Of a stretch of DNA of 38,669 bases, positions 16,557-23,785 are shown in pieces. Below the pieces are notes generated by a model that saw only the letters and a program-made list of their open reading frames with translations, was not told where the DNA came from and did no database searches. The DNA comes from Dictyobacter arantiisoli (GTDB lineage: Bacteria; Chloroflexota; Ktedonobacteria; Ktedonobacterales; Ktedonobacteraceae), in contig NZ_BIXY01000068.1 of assembly GCF_008326305.1 (NCBI RefSeq), positions 1-38,669 of the forward strand, read 5' to 3'. The position numbers and the translations under genes are program-made. Each line of letters opens with the position of its first letter. Position 1 is the first letter of the stretch.

Positions 16557-17861
16557 ATGGAAAATTTTACTACAGCAAAATCGTCCGAAGGATTTCAAGA
16601 TTGGGATACCTTTGTTAGTCAATATTGGCAAAAAGAACCTGTCGTTTTACACGATACTGTCCTGTCAAGCGCTGACGATATCTTTCAGACGGTCATACTG
16701 GCATGTGAAAAATACTGCGCTCAGGAGGAGGGGGTCTATCTCAAATTATATGTGAATGGCAAACAGATCTTACAGGATCTGCCACAATATCTTCCACATA
16801 CTGAGGACGGGTCTCCCAAAGGATATGAGCAACGTTTACAACGCGAGCTCAATGCAGAAAGCTTTATCCTGTTTATCACCGGTTTTGAGCGCTATAATGC
16901 CAAGCTCTATCATCGCGCTCAAGATTTTCTGAGTCATTTATTTCAACATACAGGGATTCCAGCCGGTCATGCCGAATTAGAGTTGTTCTTAGGCCGCTAC
17001 ACCTATACGCCCGGTGGCATTCATAAAGAAGAGTGTACTAACTTCCAATGGGTAATCGATGGCGACAAGACAATGCATACCTGGCCTGAAAGTACCTGGA
17101 ATACTGAAACATTATCAGTGAACTTGCAACATGATCCAACTAGCCATGAGGAAGAATACTTTTTGGAAGATGTCAGCCTGAACGATACTCGTCATGGTTC
17201 CAAAGCGCTCCGAGGAAAAGCTGGTGATATCTTATACTGGCCCTCCAAATATTGGCATGTTGGAGAGACACCAGAACTAAGTATGGCGATCACACTGGCA
17301 ATCTATATGCACGGTCGTCCCTATCAGGAGGTACTCCAAACGGTTCAACAACTGGTTGAACAACACATTGGCTCCAGCAACATTGCTCCAGCGTATCCAT
17401 TTCCAACAAGTACCAATACCTCCCTTGAGAGTGCTCTCCCTGCCAGTCTGCACCAACCCTTCGCCATCATCAAAGAACTCACCAGCACCAGACTCCTTCA
17501 GCAAGCGTTGCTAGAACGCTGGCTCAAAAGAGCCTCAAATCTGAGCTTATCAAAAACCCTGGAGTTGCTCCCAGAGAAAGTGTTCACTGAGGCAGAGAGT
17601 ATCCATTACGTTTCACCCAGACCAATTCTCTACACTCAGCTCGATCCGCAGACATTTCTCTATGCAGCCAATGGGCATTGTGCCACCATCAACACCGAGA
17701 TCCATCTGGCCCAGTTGCTCGATTTCTTGAATACGGGCGCAACCATCACGATCAGCAACGCACTGGCACAATATAGTCCAATGCAGACAGCCAGAGCATC
17801 TACGGAACTTCATCAAATTATCACTTTTCTGTACCGTGCCTATGCTATCTCCGTCGAATAG
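16557..17861 (+). CDS. JmjC-like cupin oxygenase (Fe(II)/2-oxoglutarate type)
   Basis: The product has 434 residues. ATG 16557 is preferred because GAAGGA lies about ten bases upstream, while ATG 16521 has none. A first metal motif H156-K-E158 occurs in YTPGGIHKEECTNFQWVI and the distal histidine H234 in GDILYWPSKYWHVGE. This is the HxD/E...H facial triad on a double-stranded beta-helix, with a helical C-terminal part (about 260-434) as in ribosomal-oxygenase-like JmjC proteins. Such enzymes hydroxylate amino acid side chains in proteins or peptides. A role in hydroxylating lysine, arginine or a carrier-bound peptide is inferred from neighbours. A hairpin-rich 397-base insert separates it from the methyltransferase. 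Confidence 0.8.
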   Translation: MENFTTAKSSEGFQDWDTFVSQYWQKEPVVLHDTVLSSADDIFQTVILACEKYCAQEEGVYLKLYVNGKQILQDLPQYLPHTEDGSPKGYEQRLQRELNAESFILFITGFERYNAKLYHRAQDFLSHLFQHTGIPAGHAELELFLGRYTYTPGGIHKEECTNFQWVIDGDKTMHTWPESTWNTETLSVNLQHDPTSHEEEYFLEDVSLNDTRHGSKALRGKAGDILYWPSKYWHVGETPELSMAITLAIYMHGRPYQEVLQTVQQLVEQHIGSSNIAPAYPFPTSTNTSLESALPASLHQPFAIIKELTSTRLLQQALLERWLKRASNLSLSKTLELLPEKVFTEAESIHYVSPRPILYTQLDPQTFLYAANGHCATINTEIHLAQLLDFLNTGATITISNALAQYSPMQTARASTELHQIITFLYRAYAISVE

Positions 17862-17940
17862 GGGCTACGATACATCCGAGTGATCATTGTTTTTTTGAGA
17901 TCTGGCGTATAGCTCAAAACTGTGAAGAGTGAGGATTGCC

Positions 17941-18549
17941 ATGTTATTGCCAACAGTCATTGTAAAACCAAGCGCGATCGATGGTCATGGGTTGATAGCA
18001 ACCCGCGATATTCCTCAAGGATGTGTCGTCTGGCTCCCTTGCCCGGAATGTCGTGTCTGGTCAGAGCAAGAGCTAAAAAATATGTCCACTGAGCAAGCGC
18101 AATGGCTCGATACCTACGGTTATACGCTCGACAATGGCAAAACATTGCTTCCGTGTCATAATGCATATCAGATGAATCACTCCTGTGAAGCAACCACACT
18201 CGATTTCGGTTTAGATTTTTGTGTAGCTATACGAAATATACAGGCAGGAGAAGAGGTGACATGCGATTATCGTACATTCAGTAGCGACCCTCCCTGGACA
18301 CTCACATGCCACTGTAACACTCCCCATTGCATCGGCACATTTCGTTCCACCGACGGATACAATTCCGAGGTACAACGTCAATGGGCCAATAAGTTAGAAC
18401 CCATTCTTCCATTGATCAGAACCGTAGAACAACCGCTACATACCATCCTCATGCAAGCGAGCTCATCCTATCGTCAAATATGGACAGCAGCAGAAGGATT
18501 TGTATGTAAAGCTGATGTAAGTATTCGGAGACCATCTTTTTACAGGTAA
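17941..18549 (+). CDS. SET-domain protein-lysine methyltransferase
   Basis: The product has 202 residues from ATG 17941, with GAGG seven bases upstream; GTG 17929 is less likely. SET-domain signatures are GHGLIATRDIPQG (15-27), QMNHSC (77-82) and GEEVTCDYRTF (103-113). The post-SET cysteines in CHCNTPHC (123-130) probably bind zinc with the NHSC cysteine. SET enzymes transfer methyl groups from SAM to lysine amines. Placed after a JmjC-type oxygenase and before NOS, it could methylate a peptide or lysine-derived substrate. A free-standing bacterial SET gene in such a run is unusual. Confidence 0.88.
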   Translation: MLLPTVIVKPSAIDGHGLIATRDIPQGCVVWLPCPECRVWSEQELKNMSTEQAQWLDTYGYTLDNGKTLLPCHNAYQMNHSCEATTLDFGLDFCVAIRNIQAGEEVTCDYRTFSSDPPWTLTCHCNTPHCIGTFRSTDGYNSEVQRQWANKLEPILPLIRTVEQPLHTILMQASSSYRQIWTAAEGFVCKADVSIRRPSFYR

Positions 18550-18598
18550 GGATGAACAATCTTGCGGAGAAGAAAGTAGCATCTTCTTGTACATCTAG

Positions 18599-19774
18599 AT
18601 GTTAGAGAGGGAACGGACCTTGAGTGATCGACATCTCTTTTTACCTCAGAATTATGATTATATATCTTTTGAAGATGTAGCTGAGTATTATCTTCAATAT
18701 CAGCAAGAGCTTGGTCTCCCAATAAAAGATATCGAACTACGATTAGAACATATTCAGGAAGAAATTCGGCGATCAGGAACCTACGATCAAACGTACAACG
18801 AAGTTTCAGTCGGAACAAAATTGGCATGGAAACATGCAATTCGTTGTATTGGCAGGCTTCACTGGAATAGTCTGGAAGTCAGAGATCTACGCCATCTTTC
18901 TCACAGTGACGATATCTTTCAAGCATTGATCGAGCATATCGAACTCAGTACCAATGGAGGAAAGATCAAACCCTTCATTACACTCTTTGCCCCTCAAGAA
19001 CTCGGCAAACCCGGCATCCGCATATGGAACACTCAACTCATCCGCTATGCAGGCTATCAAAACGCCGATGGCACCATTCTAGGTGATCCTGCGGAGGTCA
19101 ACTTTACCCGCTTTGCTCTGGAACTTGGATGGAAGCCGGAGAAAACGCAAAGAACCGCATTTGATATTCTTCCATTGATTCTTCAACTACCCGGTCAAAA
19201 ACCCCAGCTCTTTAATTTACCGCCCGATATTGTCCTTGAGGTTCCCATTATCCATCCAGAATATCAGTGGTTCGCTGATCTCGATCTCAAGTGGTATGCC
19301 TTCCCTGCAATCTCGAATATGTGTCTGGAGATCGGCGGTATTCGCTATACAGCTGCACCTTTTAGTGGCTGGTACCTTGTCACAGAAATTGGAGCACGGA
19401 ACTTTGGAGATGTGAACCGCTACAATTTTTTACCAAAGATTGCTGCAAAAATGGGGCTGAATACCAATTCCGATCGCTCACTGTGGAAAGATCAAGCCCT
19501 GGTGGAATTAAACAGGGCCTTGCTCTATTCTTATACACAGAAAAAAGTTACTATGATTGACCATCACACAGCCACTCGACAATTTGTGCTCCATGAAGAA
19601 CAAGAAAAAAAAGCAGGTCGTCAGGTCCATGCCGATTGGAAATGGATAGTACCACCCATGTCAGGATCAACAACTCCGGTCTACCACCGAAACTATGAAA
19701 GCATTCAACTGAAGCCCAATTGGTTTTATCAATCCAATACATGGGAGGAATATGCACTACCAATCGGTGGATAA
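18599..19774 (+). CDS. nos: Bacterial nitric oxide synthase oxygenase
   Basis: The product has 391 residues, oxygenase domain only. C83 in WKHAIRCIGRLHWNSL is the proximal heme thiolate. WFADLDLKWYAFPAISNMCLEIGGI and SGWYLVTEIGARNFGD hold the active site, with E263 the arginine-binding glutamate. IDHHTATRQF and WIVPPMSGSTTP (349-360) form the pterin-side region. These are diagnostic NOS blocks, with no reductase domain, as in Bacillus, Deinococcus and Streptomyces TxtD. It oxidises arginine via N-hydroxyarginine to NO and citrulline using partner flavoproteins. The start is uncertain: ATG 18599 lacks a strong ribosome site, and TTG 18620 with AGAGGGA upstream is an alternative. It lies 49 bases after the SET gene. 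Likely roles are nitration or nitrosation of the product, or hydroxyarginine supply. Confidence 0.95.
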   Translation: MLERERTLSDRHLFLPQNYDYISFEDVAEYYLQYQQELGLPIKDIELRLEHIQEEIRRSGTYDQTYNEVSVGTKLAWKHAIRCIGRLHWNSLEVRDLRHLSHSDDIFQALIEHIELSTNGGKIKPFITLFAPQELGKPGIRIWNTQLIRYAGYQNADGTILGDPAEVNFTRFALELGWKPEKTQRTAFDILPLILQLPGQKPQLFNLPPDIVLEVPIIHPEYQWFADLDLKWYAFPAISNMCLEIGGIRYTAAPFSGWYLVTEIGARNFGDVNRYNFLPKIAAKMGLNTNSDRSLWKDQALVELNRALLYSYTQKKVTMIDHHTATRQFVLHEEQEKKAGRQVHADWKWIVPPMSGSTTPVYHRNYESIQLKPNWFYQSNTWEEYALPIGG

Positions 19775-19857
19775 ACAATTGCTTTGCTCCGCAGAAAAAA
19801 ATGGTTTAACGGACAGGTTCTCCAGATCAATACATATCCATTCGAGGAGGAAAACGC

Positions 19858-20649
19858 TTGCGCATCAAAATAACTGTCTGCGAGCTCCACAATGAACCAG
19901 ATGTGTTTGCAAAAGACTGGCAACATCTGATTGAACATGTCCAGCACGAACAAAGCCAGCTTGTTGTCCTTCCAGAAATGCCTTTCTCTCCCTGGCTGGG
20001 AACAACGGCACAGTTCGAGGCATCACGCTGGCAGGCCAGCGTCATAGCACATGAATGCGCTCTGACATCTTTATCAGCGCTCGCACCTGCCACTGTTTTG
20101 AGCAGTCATCCCCTCAATCGTGATGGGAAACGTTTAAACGCTGGCTTTAGCTGGGGCAGCCAGGACGGCTACCGGTCAATACATGACAAATACTATCTAC
20201 CCAATGAAGAAGGTGTTTGGGAGGCGTCCTGGTATGAGAGGGGCAACGAAGATTTTACTGTCCAGAGATATCACGATCTCTGTCTAGGAATGCTCCTGTG
20301 CACTGAACTATGGGCATTGGACAAAGCAAGAGCATATGGGGCTGAGGGAGCCCATCTGCTCGTTGTCCCACGCACAACAGAACGTAGTACCCTAGATAAA
20401 TGGCTAGTCGGAGGGCGTGCTGCGGCCATTGTCTCCGGTGCCTTCTGCGCCTCTTCGAATAGAGTAAGTCTAGACGGAGTATTTAGCGGTGGTGGTTGGG
20501 TTATTGACCCGGATGGTAATATCATCTGCCTTACCTCACCAGAACAACCCTGTATTTCGGTTGAAATTGATCTACAGATCTCTGAGCAGGCAAAAACTAG
20601 CTATCCCCGTTATATATTTTTCACAAAGTCGAAAACGAGAGAGGAATAA
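19858..20649 (+). CDS. Nitrilase-superfamily carbon-nitrogen hydrolase
   Basis: The product has 263 residues starting at TTG 19858 with GAGGAGGA just upstream. The catalytic triad is complete: E40 in VVLPEMPF, K111 in IHDKYYLP and C148 in LLCTELW. The protein ends with the usual GGGWVIDPDG and later strands. Members hydrolyse amides or N-carbamoyl groups, or act in reverse as amidotransfer enzymes. It is the last gene before a MITE, 83 bases after nos, so it could remove a protecting aminoacyl group or hydrolyse a guanidine- or amide-bearing intermediate. The substrate is not predictable here. Confidence 0.88.
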   Translation: MRIKITVCELHNEPDVFAKDWQHLIEHVQHEQSQLVVLPEMPFSPWLGTTAQFEASRWQASVIAHECALTSLSALAPATVLSSHPLNRDGKRLNAGFSWGSQDGYRSIHDKYYLPNEEGVWEASWYERGNEDFTVQRYHDLCLGMLLCTELWALDKARAYGAEGAHLLVVPRTTERSTLDKWLVGGRAAAIVSGAFCASSNRVSLDGVFSGGGWVIDPDGNIICLTSPEQPCISVEIDLQISEQAKTSYPRYIFFTKSKTREE

Positions 20650-20670
20650 GTGTCATTTGAATCAATTCTT

Positions 20671-20803
20671 GGTTCTTACGCAGGTTCGCTGATTCTAGCT
20701 GATCATGGGCTGATATGAAAAAGGAGTCTTCGCTTCTGGCGTCGATCGGTGCATTCTCAACCGAAGAGATTCCACCAACTATCAGCGAACCTGCGTAAGT
20801 TCC
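20671..20803. mobile_element. 133-bp MITE with 7-bp target duplication
   Basis: The ends GGTTCTTACGCAGGTTCGCT (20671-20690) and the complement of the right end to 20803 match at 21 of 23 positions, including a perfect 19-base block (20675-20693 and 20781-20799). AATTCTT is directly repeated at 20664-20670 and 20804-20810. There is no coding capacity. It lies 22 bases after the nitrilase stop. Confidence 0.85.
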
Positions 20804-20810
20804 AATTCTT

Positions 20811-21345
20811 TTCGCATTTTGAGCCATAAATTTTCGTGTACCTGAATAGTTAAGAAGCAAAAGGAGCACACTTTTGATGTTCTCTGACACAATTCTTTTC
20901 CAGACAGCAAGCCGAGAGTTTTCTGGGTGTTCTGATCGCTCCAAACGGCTTTTTTCGCATCGATGCGAAAATATATGGGTCGGAAATGATACCTTTTGAA
21001 GTTGCTCCAGAAACAACTTCATTGGACTGCATGAATGGTTATGCGTCAGAAAGTATGTGTTTTCCTTTTGTCCGGCTATGGATTGCTTCGAGAAAAATGG
21101 TCAAATGCTGCTTGGAAAAGTTACGGGTCAGGACCATTTCACTGCTCTACGGCTTTAGCTGGCTCCACTCGCTCTTTTATAGCGAGCGAGCGAAAAATTT
21201 ATGAGTCAGAAAAACGAAGTTAATTGATTCAAACGACAATAAGCGAGAGAGAGTATTACAGGTTGTTGCTAATACAAGCTTTTAGACAGAGGCAGTATGC
21301 CAGAGCATTGCTGACTTCAATTATTTTGTTGAGAGGATTGTATCA
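20811..21345. other. Intergenic region upstream of the LuxR gene with repeated motif
   Basis: No gene is supported. Copies close to TATGGGTCAGAAA occur near 20976, 21032, 21119 and 21200, spaced 56-87 bases, resembling those at 7760-8095. GAGCGAGCG-type GC hairpin sequence occurs near 21167-21192 (CGCTCTTTTATAGCGAGCG). The LuxR promoter should be in the last 100 bases. Confidence 0.4.
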
Positions 21346-22113
21346 ATGATTGCAGATAAACCGACCATCGTCAATAGAAATCATGGTGAGAAGGGGAAAG
21401 AACTTCAAATTAATTTGGTGTTTCATAAGGGATTTGAAAGTATCGGACAAAAAGAACATTCATCATTCTTTGAACACGATCAGCTCGGTATTTTTGACCA
21501 CCTCCTGAGCCTGAGCCAGCATTTTAGTTATCACATAGATACCGATATCGCAACCATTGCCACTGCCATTACCAACGTGACTCATGGCTCTGTCAAGATG
21601 ATGCTCCTACCCATGAAGATACGTAATACAGGAAATTGTCCCATTGAAGCTTCTTCGTTCTGCTTTCCATTACAATTTCATGGTTTTACGTATGGAGCAC
21701 TCCTCGTCTCGCCAGAAGTATCCTATCCAGACGCCTCTGAGCTTTCTCTGGTTATGGTAAGTGTACTGGCGCAGATCTGTAGCCTTCTCTTAAATACCCT
21801 CGAGCAGTCCGCACTCTTGCAAATCAAAAAATCGGAGATGTACCTGCAATCCAATCAAGACACAGTTTTGACCGAGCGCGAAAAAGAAATATTACATCTT
21901 ATCTGCCATGGGCATGATCAAGAATCCATTGCTAACAGACTCTGTATTAGCAATAAAACAGTGAAAAAACATAAGAACAATATTTATAAAAAATTAAAGG
22001 TCCACTCTCAGCAAGAGGCTGTCATGATTGCGTATGTAGAAGGCCTCTTCTCTCCTATTGAGAAACATTCACAACCCAAAGACATTTGTAGATATTATAG
22101 CGAAATAAATTAA
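21346..22113 (+). CDS. LuxR/GerE-family transcriptional regulator
   Basis: The product has 255 residues. The C-terminus (about 180-240) is a canonical GerE helix-turn-helix: LTEREKEILHLICHG, IANRLCISNKTVKKHKNNIYKKL. The N-terminal 160 residues look like a GAF-type sensory fold (FHKGFESIG, FCFPLQFHGFTYGALLVS) and contain no aspartyl-phosphate receiver pattern. It is the only obvious regulator inside the run and is a candidate cluster activator. An ISAs1 element is inserted 16 bases after its stop. Confidence 0.9.
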   Translation: MIADKPTIVNRNHGEKGKELQINLVFHKGFESIGQKEHSSFFEHDQLGIFDHLLSLSQHFSYHIDTDIATIATAITNVTHGSVKMMLLPMKIRNTGNCPIEASSFCFPLQFHGFTYGALLVSPEVSYPDASELSLVMVSVLAQICSLLLNTLEQSALLQIKKSEMYLQSNQDTVLTEREKEILHLICHGHDQESIANRLCISNKTVKKHKNNIYKKLKVHSQQEAVMIAYVEGLFSPIEKHSQPKDICRYYSEIN

Positions 22114-22129
22114 GCTATAATATACTACC

Positions 22130-23421
22130 CAGGGTCTGAAAATTATTGCTGGGAAAACCAAAAACGAAACAAAAGGTCGAGGGCCAGGGCAGGATCATGG
22201 GAGAACGTTCTTCGCGTTTCAGCAATGTGCGTTGTACCAGTTCGATGGATCAACGTGATCGCCAGATTGCGCAACGTCGCCAAAACCTGAGGAGCGACTC
22301 CCGAACGAAGGCGAGAACGATCCTCACCGAATGTGACATCGCGAACGTAGTGAGAGCCGTTCTCAATAGACCAATGCCCCCGCACGATGGTGAGCAGTCG
22401 TAGAGGGGAAGCGTGGGCAGGAGAAAGATTGGTAATGAGATACACGACTTCGGTAGTTGTGCCTTTCTTGCTGGTAACGACACGAGTCACTTGAGCCACC
22501 TGACGAATGTGTGGCCACGTGGTGTGTAAGTACGCATTCATCTCGGAACTGACGCGGATGCTGCGGTGTTCAATACGTCCGCGACGACGATCCCAGGTTT
22601 CATCCTCGGTGCAGTGAGCATCGGATCAGCAAAATACGTTTGCAAATCGAGGAAAAGCGTGGGCTGATTTTCTTTGACGGTTAAAACAGTAAAATCCTGG
22701 CATTCATGAACAACCTGCATCCATTTCACTTGCGTGTGTAAGGCATCAGCAGTGTAGATGCGTTCGGGCTGGACGATGAGTGGAAGCATGGCTTGAGCGA
22801 CAGGGATTTCATTGGTTTTGTCTTGCACACGGACCTGCAACAGCGTCTCTTGCTCATCATGCGTGCGAAAGGAGAGGAGGTTGGGGGCGGTTTGGTCAGC
22901 CGTTTTGGCTCCGCGAACCACTTTGCCATCCAACGCGATGGGGGACGGTGAGGCAGGGTGTAGCGTGGCACGAACCCAACAGGAAAGCAGATTTTCCAGT
23001 GCCTGTATCGAGAGTTGAGGAAGCAGCCAGCGATAGAGTGCTCCCGTTGGGCTGAGAAAACGTCTTTGACTAAACACGCGTTGCAGAAGGGGGCGTTGAC
23101 CCTGACACCATTGTCCAACTGCTTCGCTATGGTTGCAATTGCAGAGCAATGCGGCGACCAGACAGGTGAGCAAAAACGGGAGGTCGTAGCGTAAACCATG
23201 AGACGAACGGGGATCAGGAAGATGAGCAAAAGCTTGTGAGAGACTCAAAAGTGCACAATCTTTGCATAATTGCTCACGTTGCTCAGCAGTCAATGACGAT
23301 AACGGTTGGGAAATTGCGGTACAATTCATGACAGAGACTCCTTTATACTGGGATGAAATGTGATGTTTCCATCTTATCAGCTTTGGGAGTCTCTCGTCTC
23401 AGCAATAATTTTCAGACCCTG
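22130..23421 (-). mobile_element. ISAs1-family insertion sequence with 11-bp target duplication
   Basis: Perfect 22-base inverted repeats lie at 22130-22151 (CAGGGTCTGAAAATTATTGC...) and 23400-23421. The target AATATACTACC is duplicated at 22119-22129 and 23422-23432. The element is 1292 bases long with one frameshifted transposase on the minus strand. It separates the LuxR gene from the tRNA-like gene. Confidence 0.93.
22143..23329 (-). pseudogene. ISAs1-family transposase, frameshifted
   Basis: The N-terminal frame from ATG 23329 gives the ISAs1 (H-repeat) features: FAHLPDPRSSHGLRYDLPFLL, IALDGKVVRGAK (first catalytic Asp), QPERIYTADALHTQ (second) and TVKENQPTL. After ADP at about 22615-22630 the sense frame shifts by one. 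It continues as HCTEDETWDRRRGRIEHRSI, then RGHWSIENGSHYVRDVTFGED with the catalytic glutamate, to the stop at 22143. Repairing one base would restore a protein of about 395 residues. As it stands the enzyme is split and probably inactive unless programmed frameshifting occurs. Confidence 0.9.
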
Positions 23422-23477
23422 AATATACTACCCCAGGAGTATTGATTATTTTCGCTTTTTAATCTATCCTAAAGGTA

Positions 23478-23563
23478 GCCGGGGTGGCGGAATGGAAAAC
23501 GCGCCAGCCAGTATGGAAGGTGAGCAGATGCTCTTGAAGGTTCGATTCCTTCCCCCGGTACCA
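23478..23563 (+). tRNA. Class II tRNA-like gene with anomalous anticodon arm
   Basis: The acceptor stem GCCGGGG (23478-23484) pairs with CCCCGGT (23553-23559), and A plus an encoded CCA follow. The D arm is GCG...CGC with GG in the loop (23487-23502). A long variable arm GAGC-AGAT-GCTC lies at 23522-23533. The T arm is GAAGG-TTCGATT-CCTTC (23536-23552). These are all intact and of Leu/Ser/Tyr type. The anticodon arm (23504-23520) is poor: CCAGC against GAAGG has two mismatches. The loop CAGTATG has A where U33 should be. In canonical spacing the anticodon would read GTA, which with the long variable arm would fit Tyr. It may be a pseudo-tRNA or a non-translational tRNA. Confidence 0.6.
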
Positions 23564-23585
23564 CCCATTTTTAGGACTATACTTC

Positions 23586-23768
23586 ATGCGTCCAGAGGAA
23601 ACCACATACATACAATCCGCCAGCAACTACTTTAGAAATGATGTATTCATCATTCTTATTCATATACCTCTTGATGCAGATCATTCTCAACAAAACAGGA
23701 TGATACTTCGAAAGAAAAATGCTCACCATGTTCCCGCTTTCCTCTTTAGATCCTGGCTTTGTTCTTGA
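23586..23768 (+). CDS. Candidate 60-residue peptide upstream of caspase-like copy 2
   Basis: The ORF starts MRPEETTYIQSASNYF and ends AFLFRSWLCS. AGGA lies nine bases before its ATG and its stop is 17 bases before the caspase-like start, a spacing suggesting co-translation. It begins 22 bases after the tRNA-like gene. No sequence similarity to the small ORF beside copy 1 is obvious. It may be a peptide substrate of the neighbouring protein or a chance ORF. Confidence 0.35.
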   Translation: MRPEETTYIQSASNYFRNDVFIILIHIPLDADHSQQNRMILRKKNAHHVPAFLFRSWLCS

Positions 23769-23785
23769 TAAAAGGAGTTCAACAC

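Noticed and set aside
20986-21204. 72-codon ORF upstream of LuxR
   Set aside because: No ribosome binding site, no family features, and it overlaps the repeated TATGNGTCAG motif.
22119-23432. CRISPR or integron-type repeat
   Set aside because: The repeated bases are fully explained by IS inverted ends and an 11-bp target duplication; no CRISPR array was seen anywhere in the window.
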